In this document: in pieces, positions 25,464 through 35,070 of the stretch
How positions within the stretch are numbered: the first letter of the stretch is position 1
How the letters are laid out: each line of letters opens with the position of its first letter
DNA from: Rheinheimera sp. SA_1
GTDB taxonomy: Bacteria; Pseudomonadota; Gammaproteobacteria; Enterobacterales; Alteromonadaceae
DNA length: 64,000 bases
Direction: 5' to 3'
Assembly (NCBI RefSeq): GCF_001669775.1
Contig: NZ_LXWK01000017.1
Location: forward strand, 310,001 to 374,000
The notes under the pieces: generated by a model
What the model was told of the DNA's origin: nothing
The model's input: the letters and a program-made list of their open reading frames with translations, nothing else
Databases searched by the model: none
Translations under genes and position numbers: made by a program

Positions 25464-26056
25464 CAGACAGTCCCCTCGTCAGCACCGATAAGCAGCACAG
25501 TGTCATTTTCGCTGAGCATATATGGTGGGATCATCAGGTTTTTCGGTGCCGGAACACCAGCAAACACCCGACCCGCCATATCATAGGTGGAACCATGGCA
25601 TGGGCAGAAGAAACCTGAAGCGATACCTTCGACATGTGCGTCAAAGTCATTCATTTTATAGGTTGGAGAACAGCCAAGGTGAGTACAGATACCAACAGCA
25701 ACAAACAATTCAGGCTTTTTCGAGCGATGTTGATTCTTTGCGTAATCCGGCTGTTGCGGATCTTCAGAACCTGGATCCCGCAAGTTTGGCTCAACCTTCG
25801 TCAGGGTTTCAAGCATCTCTGGGGTTCGTTTTACGACCCAAACCGGTTTACCGCGCCATTCAACCCGAATTAGCTGGCCTGGTTCGAGTTTACTGATATT
25901 CGCCGTCACAGCTGCACCAGCTTGTTTGGCTTTTTCACTCGGATTCCAGGAAGCTATAAAGGGAACAGCGACTCCAACTGCACCAACGCCACCTACTACT
26001 GAGGTTGCGATAGTGAGGAAGCGACGGCGACCATGATCGACTGGCGCATTGCTCAT
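25463..26056 (-). CDS. petA: Rieske iron-sulfur subunit of the bc1 complex
   Basis: A 197-residue protein that takes the first electron from ubiquinol. The N-terminus has a twin-arginine-type segment, [25 protein letters not shown], that also serves as the membrane anchor. The 2Fe-2S cluster motifs are CTHLGC at residues 124-129 and CPCHGS at 151-156. GGAG lies ten bases before the ATG at 26056. First gene of petABC; a consensus TATAAT inside a 26-base palindrome lies about 30 bases upstream and probably marks the promoter. Confidence 0.98.
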   Translation of the reverse strand: MSNAPVDHGRRRFLTIATSVVGGVGAVGVAVPFIASWNPSEKAKQAGAAVTANISKLEPGQLIRVEWRGKPVWVVKRTPEMLETLTKVEPNLRDPGSEDPQQPDYAKNQHRSKKPELFVAVGICTHLGCSPTYKMNDFDAHVEGIASGFFCPCHGSTYDMAGRVFAGVPAPKNLMIPPYMLSENDTVLLIGADEGTV

Positions 26057-26075
26057 CCACTCATCTCCACGTTAA

Positions 26076-26101
26076 AGCTTAAATTATAAGCAATTTAAGC
26101 T
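26076..26101. promoter_or_regulatory. 26-base palindrome with TATAAT before petABC
   Basis: AGCTTAAATT and AATTTAAGCT are perfect ten-base arms around ATAAGC, ending 19 bases from the petA start codon. On the minus strand the centre reads TTATAATTT, a consensus -10 box, with only a weak -35 upstream. A second palindrome, GCTGAATTTCAGC, lies directly beside it at 26102-26114. An operator overlapping the promoter would fit. Confidence 0.5.
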
Positions 26102-26400
26102 GCTGAATTTCAGCGATTATTATAAGTTGCAAAATACCGAGGATCATAATGAAAAGCCCTGCCTGATACAAGGATAAAGGCTGAATCTCTTGGTTTCACA
26201 GAACTATTTTTTCGACTTTTTATTGATCCGGCACAAGCCAGCTGACAGTAAGCGGAATTTTTACAAGATGCTAACTGCCAGTGTGACAAAGGTCCACGTA
26301 CAAACAGCCAAAACTATAGCAGCCAGCTGCAAGAAAAGCGCAATGTCAGTTTGATAAATACGTTCGACATCGCTGAAACGGCTAACAAAGATCAAAAAAA
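26102..26400. other. Intergenic stretch between petABC promoter and rpsI terminator
   Basis: About 300 bases upstream of petA and downstream of rpsI. Apart from the short palindrome at its left edge and the rpsI terminator at its right edge I see no reading frame with a ribosome site and no repeat. It presumably holds further upstream control elements of petABC. Confidence 0.4.
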
Positions 26401-26425
26401 AACCCAGCACATGGCTGGGTTTTTT
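26395..26425 (-). terminator. rplM-rpsI terminator (bidirectional shape)
   Basis: AACCCAGC (26401-26408) pairs with GCTGGGTT (26414-26421). A run of A on the left becomes a T run of about nine for the minus strand, about 15-20 bases after the rpsI stop; the T run on the right would also stop plus-strand transcripts. Confidence 0.9.
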
Positions 26426-26439
26426 GCAGTAAAAACGAA

Positions 26440-26832
26440 TTAACGTTTTGAGTACTGTGGACGTTTACGGGCTTTATGCAGACCGACTTTCTTACGTTCA
26501 ACTTTACGCGCATCACGGGTTACGAAACCGGCTTTACGCAGTGCTGGACGCAGAGTTTCGTCGAACTCCATCAGTGCACGGGTGATACCGTGACGGATAG
26601 CACCGGCTTGACCAGAAATACCACCACCTTTAACAGTGATGTACATGTCAAACTTGCCAACCATTTCAACTAACTCTAACGGTTGCATTACAACCATACG
26701 AGCAGTTTCACGACCGAAGTATTCAGTGATAGTGCGTTGGTTGATAACGATGTTACCAGCGCCCGCTTTCAGGAATACACGTGCTGTAGAGGTCTTACGA
26801 CGACCAGTACCGTAATATTGATTCTGTGCCAT
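26440..26832 (-). CDS. rpsI: 30S ribosomal protein S9
   Basis: The 130-residue S9 protein. The sequence [29 protein letters not shown] at the start, [62 protein letters not shown] at the end, with the basic C-terminal tail that reaches the P-site tRNA, leave no doubt. It follows rplM by 16 bases in the universal rplM-rpsI operon and is closed by a strong terminator. Confidence 0.99.
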   Translation of the reverse strand: MAQNQYYGTGRRKTSTARVFLKAGAGNIVINQRTITEYFGRETARMVVMQPLELVEMVGKFDMYITVKGGGISGQAGAIRHGITRALMEFDETLRPALRKAGFVTRDARKVERKKVGLHKARKRPQYSKR

Positions 26833-26848
26833 TATCGATATGCTCCGG

Positions 26849-27277
26849 TTAGATGTCTAAAACTTGTGGTTGCTGGGCAGCATGTTGATGCTCTGCGCCT
26901 GCATACACTTTCAACTTACGGAACATAGCGCGACCCAGTGGACCTTTAGGCAGCATGCCTTTGATCGCAGTCTCAAGCACCATCTCAGGTTTCTTTTCCA
27001 GCAGCTTCTCGAAAGTGATTTCTTTGATGCCACCTGGGAAACCAGAGTGAGAGTAGTACTTTTTGTTTTTCGCTTTGTTGCCAGTTACAGTCACTTTGTC
27101 AGCGTTAACTACGATGATGTAGTCGCCGGTGTCAACGTGTGGCGTGTATTCTGGCTTGTGCTTTCCGCGTAAACGAAGAGCGATTTCAGTTGAGATACGA
27201 CCCAGGGTTTTGCCTGCGGCATCAACAACGAACCAGTCGCGTGTTACGCTTTCTGGCTTAGCAGTAAAAGTTTTCAT
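26849..27277 (-). CDS. rplM: 50S ribosomal protein L13
   Basis: The 142-residue L13 protein, an early assembly protein of the large subunit. [59 protein letters not shown] is the standard N-terminus. ATG at 27277 has GGATAG upstream; a four-codon extension from TTG is not needed. First gene of rplM-rpsI. In E. coli L13 represses its own operon by binding the mRNA leader; here the leader carries a nine-pair hairpin about 36-60 bases before the start codon that could serve this. Confidence 0.99.
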   Translation of the reverse strand: MKTFTAKPESVTRDWFVVDAAGKTLGRISTEIALRLRGKHKPEYTPHVDTGDYIIVVNADKVTVTGNKAKNKKYYSHSGFPGGIKEITFEKLLEKKPEMVLETAIKGMLPKGPLGRAMFRKLKVYAGAEHQHAAQQPQVLDI

Positions 27278-27312
27278 CAAACTATCCAAAAAAAATTATC
27301 AGTTACACCTCA

Positions 27313-27336
27313 CATAACCTTCGGGCAAAGATTATG
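27313..27336 (-). promoter_or_regulatory. Leader hairpin of rplM-rpsI
   Basis: On the minus strand CATAATCTT (27336-27328) pairs with AAGGTTATG (27321-27313) around TGCCCG, with one G-U pair. No T run follows, so it is not a terminator. The place and form suit autogenous translational control by L13, known from E. coli; that role is inferred here. Confidence 0.45.
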
Positions 27337-27489
27337 TCGTTTATCGAACCCCTTCGAGTTCATCAAACTGCCAGGCTACGGCAGATTCAGGCTGTAACGT
27401 GGGCCGGTGGCGGATTATATAGAGAAGCTTGGGTAAAAAATAGCTGTTTTGCAAAAAAAGTCAGCAATTGCGGCCAGATAAACTGTGCA

Positions 27490-28584
27490 TCAGGGTAAAT
27501 GAGCCAATGACAGATAATCGTGCGATTGCATCTCCTGCAACCGGCTTAAGCAGCGTTTAAATTCAAAGGCTAAAATACCCTGACTATAAAGCTGCTCCAT
27601 CGGTAACGAAGCGGAGATAATCAGCTTCACTTTGCGCTCATAAAATTCATCGACCAAAGCGATAAAACGCCGCGCTACGTCATCATTACTCTGCCCCATC
27701 GGCGTCACTCTGGATAACAACACCGTATGGTAAATTTTACTCAGTTCCATGTAGTCATATTGGCTGCGGGCCGATTCACAGAGTTCGGAAAACTCAAACC
27801 AGACAATACCTTCCGCTTCCCAGCAGGTCTTTAACGGCCGGTGCGCGATTTCGATAGTCGCCTGCCGTTGACGAGGCTCCATCGACAAAGCATTGAAATA
27901 GTTCAATAAATTCTGATCGGCGTCCTGATCCAGCGGATAATGATAAATTTCGGCCTGCGTTAAAGTGCGCAGCCGGTAATCGATGCCACTATCGACATTG
28001 ACCACTTGGGTAAACTGCTTGATTAAGGCGATGGCCGGCAGAAAACGCGCCCGTTGCAGGCCATTTTTATAAAGTCCGTCCGGCTCAATGTTCGAAGTCG
28101 CCACCAGTGTGATGCCCCTAGCAAAAAGCGCTTGCATCAAAGTACCCAGAATCATCGCATCAGTAATATCAGAAACAAAAAATTCATCAAAACAAATGAT
28201 ATCGGTTTGTTGCTTAAAGCTATCAGCCACCAGCTCCAGCGGATTAGGCTGACCAGCCAATGCGGTCAGTTCCTCATGCACTTTATGCATAAAACGGTGA
28301 AAGTGAATGCGTAATTTGCGATTGGTCGGTAGACACTCGTAAAAGGTATCCACCAAATAGGTTTTACCGCGGCCAACGCCACCCCAAAAGTACAAACCCT
28401 GCAATGGCTGAAGCTGGAGCTGCTTGCCGGTCAACTTCTGCCAGAAGCTTTGCTTCGCCGGTTCTTGCTGACAAAAATCATCATATAGGCGTTGAAGTTG
28501 CTTCACGGCATGTTGCTGGGCAGCGTCAAATTGAAAATCATCGCGGGTCAGGTCTTGTTGATATTTTTGCTGCGGCGTTGTCAT
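27490..28584 (-). CDS. zapE: Cell division ATPase ZapE
   Basis: A 364-residue AFG1-family ATPase. Walker A is FWGGVGRGKTYLVDTFY near residues 67-83, Walker B IICFDEFFVSDITDAMILG near 133-151, and LVATSNIEPDGLYKNGLQRARFLPAI follows. In E. coli ZapE joins the Z ring late in constriction and destabilises FtsZ polymers in an ATP-dependent way. The position between rplM and zapG, with zapG divergent, is the same as in E. coli, so this is taken as the canonical copy; a second, divergent family member lies at 13081-14190. Confidence 0.95.
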   Translation of the reverse strand: MTTPQQKYQQDLTRDDFQFDAAQQHAVKQLQRLYDDFCQQEPAKQSFWQKLTGKQLQLQPLQGLYFWGGVGRGKTYLVDTFYECLPTNRKLRIHFHRFMHKVHEELTALAGQPNPLELVADSFKQQTDIICFDEFFVSDITDAMILGTLMQALFARGITLVATSNIEPDGLYKNGLQRARFLPAIALIKQFTQVVNVDSGIDYRLRTLTQAEIYHYPLDQDADQNLLNYFNALSMEPRQRQATIEIAHRPLKTCWEAEGIVWFEFSELCESARSQYDYMELSKIYHTVLLSRVTPMGQSNDDVARRFIALVDEFYERKVKLIISASLPMEQLYSQGILAFEFKRCLSRLQEMQSHDYLSLAHLP

Positions 28585-28732
28585 GCGGGTGTCTTCGTGC
28601 TGCTTTTTGGAATATCAGCAAACCATCTGACATTCAGGCCAATAAGAATAGCTGATATAGTAACACGCCTTACCACTCTGGATAAGAAGTTAGGTTACAC
28701 TAGAAAGGATTTAAGTAGTTTCAGGAGTCGTT

Positions 28733-29188
28733 ATGAGTATATCCATTGCGTTAATCTGGCTGGTTGCCGGAATTGTGATCGGCGCCATCGCCAGCCGTTT
28801 TTATAGTCTTCGTCAATTTAATCAGCACAAACTGCAGCTTGAACTGGATGAAAGCCGCCAGCAACTGCAACAGTATCGCTCCGATGTATCCAGTCACCTC
28901 GACACCACCCATCAGTTGATGGCGCAATTGCAGGACAATTATGAAAAAATTGCCCGTCACATGGCGCGGACCAAAATGCAGCTGATTGAACGTCCAGGAT
29001 TTTCGCAGGATACCGATTTAAACTATTTGTCGACCGACACCGCTGAGCATATTCGGATGTCGCTTGGTAAAATTGATGAAAAGCGCCGCAAAAAAATTGA
29101 GCCTCAGGCTGAACAACCACTTGATTATGCGGGTCATTCCAGCGGCATCATGAAAACATTCCCCGCACAAAAAAATTCTGGCGTTTGA
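28733..29188 (+). CDS. zapG: Membrane-anchored division/envelope protein ZapG (YhcB, DUF1043)
   Basis: A 151-residue protein with one N-terminal membrane helix (ISIALIWLVAGIVIGAIASRFY) and a coiled coil from about residue 25 to 85 (QHKLQLELDESRQQLQQYRSDVSSHLDTTHQLMAQLQDNYEKIARHMA), the layout of the YhcB family. E. coli YhcB interacts with division and elongation proteins and with LPS synthesis control. CAGGAG lies six bases before the ATG. It is divergent from zapE and followed by degQ, an order kept in E. coli, which supports the name. Confidence 0.94.
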   Translation: MSISIALIWLVAGIVIGAIASRFYSLRQFNQHKLQLELDESRQQLQQYRSDVSSHLDTTHQLMAQLQDNYEKIARHMARTKMQLIERPGFSQDTDLNYLSTDTAEHIRMSLGKIDEKRRKKIEPQAEQPLDYAGHSSGIMKTFPAQKNSGV

Positions 29189-29246
29189 AACTTTTTGCAA
29201 AATGATGAGTCTCTGTAGGCACTGTTCCTATGGAGACCATCACGAT

Positions 29247-30608
29247 ATGAAAATGAAGTTATCTGTGCTCACCGCCAGCCTGCTGGCTGCTTCTTTGTTT
29301 ACCCATTCTTCTTATGTATCTGCCAAAATTCCATTCTTTGGAGCCGAGTCCGGACAGGAAATGCCCAGCCTCGCGCCGATGCTGGAAAAAATCACCCCGG
29401 CAGTCGTCAACATTAATGTCGCAGGCAACCGCGAAGTCAGACAACGGATGCCAGACGCTTTTCAACAATTTTTTGGTCAGGGTGAATTACGCCGTGAACA
29501 ACCATTTCGCGGGCTTGGCTCTGGCGTCATTATTGATGCCAAAAAAGGCTATGTCGTCACTAATGCCCACGTAGTGAATCAGGCCGATGAAATCCGCGTC
29601 ACCTTAACCGATGGCCGCACTTTTGAAGCGAAAAAGATTGGTGAAGATCCAGAAAGCGATGTGGCACTGTTACAAATTAACGCTGAAAATCTAACTGAAA
29701 TCAAAATCGCTGACTCAGACACCCTGCGCGTTGGCGATTTCACCATTGCCATCGGTAACCCTTTTGGTCTGGGTCAAACCGTCACCTCAGGTATCGTCAG
29801 CGCTTTGGGACGCGGCGGCCTTGATAACGAAAAAATTGAAGACTTTATTCAAACCGATGCGGCGATTAACAGTGGTAACTCCGGTGGTGCGCTGGTCAAT
29901 TTACGTGGTGAATTGATTGGTATTAATACCGCGATCATTGGACCTGCCGGCGGTAACGTTGGTATTGGTTTTGCGATTCCGTCCACCATGATGAATAATC
30001 TGGTCAGCCAGATCATTGAATTCGGCCAAGTGAAACGTGGCATCCTTGGCATTGAAGGCAATGATTTGAATGAAGAAATTGCCAAAGCGATGAAAGTGAA
30101 GTCGACCAAAGGTGCATTTGTCGTTCGTATTACACCAGACAGCGGCGCCGACAAAGCCGGGTTGCGTTCTGGTGATGTGATCGTCAGCCTGAACGGCAAA
30201 ACAATCCAATCGATGTCAGAATTAAGGGCCAAAGTGGGTTCGATGGGCGTCGGTAAATCGGTGAAAATCGGTGTGCTGCGAGAAGATAAACAGCTGAGCT
30301 TTGAGGTGAAGTTATCCGAAAACGATCAAGCCAATGTGACAGCTGGCACTATGCATGAGATGCTGGCAGGCGCTAATTTTGCTAACGGTAACACGCAGGA
30401 TGGCACGGCTGGCGTCATGCTTTCTGAAGTGGCTGAGCGCTCCCCTGCGGCACAGCTAGGTTTGCAAAAAGGTGACGTAATCATTGGCGTTGCCCGCACC
30501 AAAGTGAACAATGTAGCTGAACTGCGGGACATCCTGAGCAAGGCCAAAGGTGTGATCGCCCTGCAGGTACAACGCGAAAACGCGGTTTATTATGTATTAA
30601 TCCGTTAA
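29247..30608 (+). CDS. degQ: Periplasmic serine protease DegQ (HtrA family, two PDZ domains)
   Basis: A protein of about 453 residues that degrades or holds misfolded periplasmic proteins. ATG at 29247 is preferred because KMKLSVLTASLLAASLFTHSSYVSA follows as signal peptide; an ATG two codons later is equally usable. The triad is His108 in TNAHVVNQAD, Asp138 in ESDVALL and Ser212 in GNSGGAL. PDZ1 (KRGILGIEGNDL..GADKAGLRSGDVIVSLNGK) and PDZ2 (GVMLSEVAERSPAAQLGLQKGDVIIGV) follow. The short Q-linker between the first PDZ and the protease and the place before degS favour DegQ over DegP. An inverted repeat after the stop may end the transcript. Confidence 0.95.
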   Translation: MKMKLSVLTASLLAASLFTHSSYVSAKIPFFGAESGQEMPSLAPMLEKITPAVVNINVAGNREVRQRMPDAFQQFFGQGELRREQPFRGLGSGVIIDAKKGYVVTNAHVVNQADEIRVTLTDGRTFEAKKIGEDPESDVALLQINAENLTEIKIADSDTLRVGDFTIAIGNPFGLGQTVTSGIVSALGRGGLDNEKIEDFIQTDAAINSGNSGGALVNLRGELIGINTAIIGPAGGNVGIGFAIPSTMMNNLVSQIIEFGQVKRGILGIEGNDLNEEIAKAMKVKSTKGAFVVRITPDSGADKAGLRSGDVIVSLNGKTIQSMSELRAKVGSMGVGKSVKIGVLREDKQLSFEVKLSENDQANVTAGTMHEMLAGANFANGNTQDGTAGVMLSEVAERSPAAQLGLQKGDVIIGVARTKVNNVAELRDILSKAKGVIALQVQRENAVYYVLIR

Positions 30609-30622
30609 TAGCCTCCCTCTGA

Positions 30623-30670
30623 CCACTCAGGCTCAACTGGCAGTCCTTGCCTGGGTCTGAGTGGTATTTT
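30623..30670 (+). terminator. Possible terminator after degQ
   Basis: CCACTCAG (30623-30630) pairs with CTGAGTGG (30657-30664) and TATTTT follows. The loop of 26 bases is long and itself has CTGGCAG/TTGCCTGG-like pairing, so the structure is plausible but not strong. Confidence 0.5.
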
Positions 30671-30749
30671 GCAACATTTTTCTGCTACATCTTCGCCCAC
30701 TTCAATGCTATGCTTCTTCGATTCTGACTGTTCTGAATAAATTAAATTA

Positions 30750-31835
30750 ATGAAATCGCTGATTTTTATCATTCGAAGCATTGCTTATGGTTTAGCACTA
30801 GCCTTGCTTTGGCTGTTGCTGTTCCAACAAAATGGCGTCACGCAACTCAATCAGTGGTTTCAACCACAAAATCAGGACCAACCAGCGATTTCTTACGCCA
30901 AGGCCGTTCGCGCTGCCGCACCAGCGGTGGTGAATGTATATACCGTCACTACCCAGCAAGATCCCCGCTCTTATCAGAGACGTATTATCCAGAATCAGTC
31001 TTTAGGTTCGGGCGTCATTATGCGTGCGGACGGGTATATTCTGACCAATTACCACGTCGTCAATGGTGCAGATCAAATCGTGGTTGCGTTACAAGATGGC
31101 CGGCAACTTGAGGCCGTGTTGATCGGCCAAGACCGGTTGACAGACTTAGCCGTACTTTATGTCAAAGCCGATAATTTACCGGTGATCCCACAACTACCGG
31201 ACATCGAACCCCAGGTGGGTGACTTAGTGCTGGCGATAGGCAATCCATTAAATCTGGGACAGTCGATTACTCAAGGCATCATTAGCGCGACTGGTCGTGC
31301 CGGCCTTAGCACCAATACTTACACTGATTTTATGCAAATGGACGCAGCCATCAATGCCGGCAATTCCGGTGGCGCTTTAGTCAACAGCAATGGCATTCTG
31401 GTCGGCATCAACACTGCAGCCTTTCAGCGCCAACGCAATCTGGAAGTACAAGGTATTTTCTTTGCCGTGCCGTATAAATTGGCCTTTACCGTCATGGAGA
31501 AACTGATTAGCCACGGCCGTGTGGTGCGTGGTTATTTGGGTTTAAGCGGTGAGCCGGTGATTAATTCATCCGGTGAACGGCAGCTTTCCACGGCACAAAA
31601 GTTCTATGGTATGAAAATTACTGACGTTGAAAACCTCGGACCCGCCGCCGTTTCTGGCTTAATTGCGGATGACATTATGCTGGAAATTCAAGGCGTGATG
31701 CTTACAAGTGTCAATCAGGCACTGGATATCGTAGCAGAATCGGTACCGGATACTGATGTGCAGATTGTGATTGAACGACGTGGTCAACGGATGGTTATTC
31801 CAACACGTATTGGTACCAGGCTTGATACTGAATAG
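30750..31835 (+). CDS. degS: Site-1 protease DegS, starts the sigmaE response
   Basis: A 361-residue inner-membrane-anchored HtrA protease. Residues about 5-27 are the anchor (IFIIRSIAYGLALALLWLLLFQQ). The protease domain has His in LTNYHVVNGAD, Asp in LTDLAVL and Ser206 in GNSGGAL, with a single PDZ domain (YGMKITDVENLGPAAVSGLIADDIMLEIQG) at the C-terminus. In E. coli its PDZ senses unfolded porin tails and it then cuts RseA to free sigmaE. It follows degQ as in E. coli; no clear Shine-Dalgarno precedes the ATG at 30750, which starts after an AT-rich stretch. Confidence 0.95.
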   Translation: MKSLIFIIRSIAYGLALALLWLLLFQQNGVTQLNQWFQPQNQDQPAISYAKAVRAAAPAVVNVYTVTTQQDPRSYQRRIIQNQSLGSGVIMRADGYILTNYHVVNGADQIVVALQDGRQLEAVLIGQDRLTDLAVLYVKADNLPVIPQLPDIEPQVGDLVLAIGNPLNLGQSITQGIISATGRAGLSTNTYTDFMQMDAAINAGNSGGALVNSNGILVGINTAAFQRQRNLEVQGIFFAVPYKLAFTVMEKLISHGRVVRGYLGLSGEPVINSSGERQLSTAQKFYGMKITDVENLGPAAVSGLIADDIMLEIQGVMLTSVNQALDIVAESVPDTDVQIVIERRGQRMVIPTRIGTRLDTE

Positions 31836-31854
31836 GTACATTAATCTCCTGTGC

Positions 31855-31886
31855 ATAAAAAAAACCGCCAGCTGGCGGTTTTTTTA
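31855..31886. terminator. Bidirectional terminator between degS and murA
   Basis: AAAACCGCCA/TGGCGGTTTT is a perfect palindromic stem at 31861-31882 with A runs on the left and seven T on the right, serving the convergent degS and murA transcripts. Confidence 0.92.
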
Positions 31887-31902
31887 TGACTTCAAACCAG
31901 TT

Positions 31903-33165
<1,263 letters not shown>

Positions 33166-33435
33166 TTACTTCGACACCGCAGGAGGGTTAAGGAGTTTTT
33201 CACGACGCCACTGCACTGGCGTGAACGCTTTGATCGACAACGCATGAAGCGAACCATCGGCAATTTCTGCCATCAGCGGTGCATACACCAGTTGTTGTTG
33301 TTTCACCCGGCTTAAGCCGTCAAAACAGTCGCCAACAGCAGTAATAGCATAATGACTGCCGTCAGCAGTGACATAGACTTCAGCCAGTTGTAGCTGCTCA
33401 GTCAGACGTTGTTCGATTTGTTTACAATCCATCAA
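33166..33435 (-). CDS. ibaG: BolA-family protein IbaG
   Basis: An 89-residue BolA-like protein (YrbA). DGSHYAITAVGDCFDGLSRVKQQQLVYAPLMAEIADGSLHALSIKAFTPVQW contains the class-II KH-like fold and the invariant histidine near the end (LHALSIKAFTP). IbaG works with monothiol glutaredoxin Grx4 in iron-sulfur trafficking and acid tolerance. The stop is directly followed by murA. A hairpin between mlaB and ibaG suggests that ibaG-murA can be transcribed apart from the mla operon. Confidence 0.95.
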   Translation of the reverse strand: MMDCKQIEQRLTEQLQLAEVYVTADGSHYAITAVGDCFDGLSRVKQQQLVYAPLMAEIADGSLHALSIKAFTPVQWRREKLLNPPAVSK

Positions 33436-33534
33436 TTGACCTGCTCAGTCGGATCATACCAGTCTACTTTGCTGAAAATAATACTGAAACAGCATCAATC
33501 GCGCACGCTAAAAAGGTATGTCATAAAGAAAAAT

Positions 33535-33555
33535 AACCCGGCGATTGGCCGGGTT
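33535..33555 (-). terminator. Probable terminator after mlaB
   Basis: AACCCGGC pairs with GCCGGGTT around a five-base loop; on the minus strand ATTTTTC follows within two bases. It would end mlaFEDCB before ibaG. Confidence 0.65.
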
Positions 33556-33650
33556 GTTTGTTGATTCAACTTGAAGACAGCCTGTGCTGTCCGGGATCAG
33601 CGACCCCTGACCAAGGCGCTTAGTATATCCAAAGCGCAGGCGAATTTCAG

Positions 33651-33938
33651 CTAATCCGTTGGTAAAAGTGCCAACACATCACTGACGTTCGCCAAAGATC
33701 TAAGTTGTTCAGGCATTTGCTGAAACTTCAGGCTAATGCCAAGCTGCTGTGCTTTGGCCAGTTGCTGGATTAACCAAGCCAGACCCGCCGTATCCACATG
33801 CAGCAAACCACCAAGGTCAAATACCGCTTGTTTTGGCATCGTCGCCAGCAACTTAAATGGCCAGTGGGCAACAACGGTGTGGCAATTCAGCTCACCGACA
33901 AATTGCAACACGGCACCATTTTGCTTAATTTCAAGCAT
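33651..33938 (-). CDS. mlaB: STAS-domain protein MlaB
   Basis: A 95-residue cytoplasmic STAS protein that binds MlaF and supports assembly and activity of the MlaFEDB lipid transporter. The STAS core is seen in KQAVFDLGGLLHVDTAGLAWLIQQLAKAQQLGISLKFQQMPEQLRSLANVSDV, with DTAGLAWL corresponding to the conserved Thr-containing loop. The start overlaps the end of mlaC by eight bases. Last gene of the mla operon. STAS proteins are divergent, so the name rests partly on position. Confidence 0.92.
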   Translation of the reverse strand: MLEIKQNGAVLQFVGELNCHTVVAHWPFKLLATMPKQAVFDLGGLLHVDTAGLAWLIQQLAKAQQLGISLKFQQMPEQLRSLANVSDVLALLPTD

Positions 33939-34599
33939 CTTTCTTTTTCTCAGGCGCTTTGATTGGCGCTTTGGCTTTCTCTTCCAGTAAGGCGGCTACG
34001 CTTAACAAACCTTGCTGACGGATCAGGCTACCCAATTCCGACCTTTTGCTGTCCAGCAATGAAATGCCTTCTGCAACCATGTCGTAGACCAACCAGGTGT
34101 TGGTATCTTTCATCCGGCGCAGCTTAAATTCGATTTTGATATCTGGTTTGCCCGGATCGATGACGCGGGTTTTGATAGTGATAATTTTACGTTGTTTATC
34201 AACCGGTTGACCTGGTTCGATAATCACTTTTTGATTGGTGTATTGGGTGAACACACCGGCATAAGTGCCTACCATGTAGTTCTGAAACGCCGTGACAAAT
34301 GTGTTGAAATCTTCTTTTGGCACGGTGTTTAATTTCACGCTTTGGCCAATCACATAACCAGCGGCATAACGGCTGTCGATGTAAGGCACCAGCTCTTCAC
34401 TGACGATGGTGCGCAACACTTCGGCATTTTGCTTGATTTTCGGCTGATCAGCGGCAATACGCTGAAAAGTTTTGTCAGCCAGAACTTCCATCATTTTATA
34501 CGGGTCGTCATAGGTTGGCACTGCAGCTGTATTTGCCTGAGTGCTAAAACCGGCGGTGGCTAACAGCAGAGCGCTGGCCAAAGTTGCAAATAATTTCAT
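33931..34599 (-). CDS. mlaC: Periplasmic phospholipid shuttle MlaC
   Basis: A 222-residue periplasmic lipid-binding protein ferrying phospholipids between the outer-membrane MlaA complex and MlaFEDB. Signal peptide MKLFATLASALLLATAGFSTQA is followed by the Tol-tolerance/MlaC fold: DDPYKMMEVLADKTFQRIAADQ, SEELVPYIDSRYAAGYVIGQ, FVTAFQNYMVGTYAGVFTQYTNQKV and NTWLVYDMVAEGISLLDSKRSELGSLIRQQGL. The C-terminus ends in a Lys-rich tail (EEKAKAPIKAPEKKKDA). The start codon overlaps the mlaD stop. Confidence 0.97.
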   Translation of the reverse strand: MKLFATLASALLLATAGFSTQANTAAVPTYDDPYKMMEVLADKTFQRIAADQPKIKQNAEVLRTIVSEELVPYIDSRYAAGYVIGQSVKLNTVPKEDFNTFVTAFQNYMVGTYAGVFTQYTNQKVIIEPGQPVDKQRKIITIKTRVIDPGKPDIKIEFKLRRMKDTNTWLVYDMVAEGISLLDSKRSELGSLIRQQGLLSVAALLEEKAKAPIKAPEKKKDA

Positions 34600-35066
34600 T
34601 ATTGATTCCCACGATTAAATAAGAACTGACCAATCAGCTCTTCCAGTACGATTGCGGATTTGGTGTCTTCAATACGATCACCATTGCCAAGAATTTCCAC
34701 GCTTTCGTCGACGAACCCAGGTTGTAAGCCAATGTACTGCTCGCCCAACAAACCTGAGGTCAAAATCGCCAGTGAACTGGTTTCAGGGAAGTTGTTGTAA
34801 CTACTATTAATTTCGAGCGTTACCACTGGCTGGAACTGTTCAGGGTCCAGATGAATATTGGCAACGCGCCCTACAACCACCCCACCGACTTTCACCGGCG
34901 AGCGGACTTTTAAACCACCAATATTGTCAAATGTTGCTAACAGCTGATAACTTTGATCTGAACCGGCGACGCCGGCATTCGCCACTTTTAATGCTAATAA
35001 CATCAAAGCGGCAATTGAAAGCGCTACAAAAGCGCCGACTAAAATTTCTAATTTACGCGTGGTCAT
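34599..35066 (-). CDS. mlaD: MCE-domain protein MlaD
   Basis: A protein of about 155 residues with an N-terminal membrane helix (KLEILVGAFVALSIAALMLLALKVA) and a single MCE domain (YQLLATFDNIGGLKVRSPVKVGGVVVGRVANIHLDPE..LGEQYIGLQPG). MlaD forms a hexameric ring that channels lipids over MlaE. ATG at 35066 is taken as the start because the reading upstream of it overlaps the mlaE end with only non-ATG starts and GGTGGATGAG lies just before it. It is somewhat shorter than the 183 residues of E. coli MlaD. Confidence 0.95.
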   Translation of the reverse strand: MTTRKLEILVGAFVALSIAALMLLALKVANAGVAGSDQSYQLLATFDNIGGLKVRSPVKVGGVVVGRVANIHLDPEQFQPVVTLEINSSYNNFPETSSLAILTSGLLGEQYIGLQPGFVDESVEILGNGDRIEDTKSAIVLEELIGQFLFNRGNQ

Positions 35067-35070
35067 TTTC

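Noticed and set aside
29202-29246. N-terminal extension of degQ
   Set aside because: The extra fifteen codons would place charged residues before the signal peptide; the ATG at 29247 gives a normal leader.
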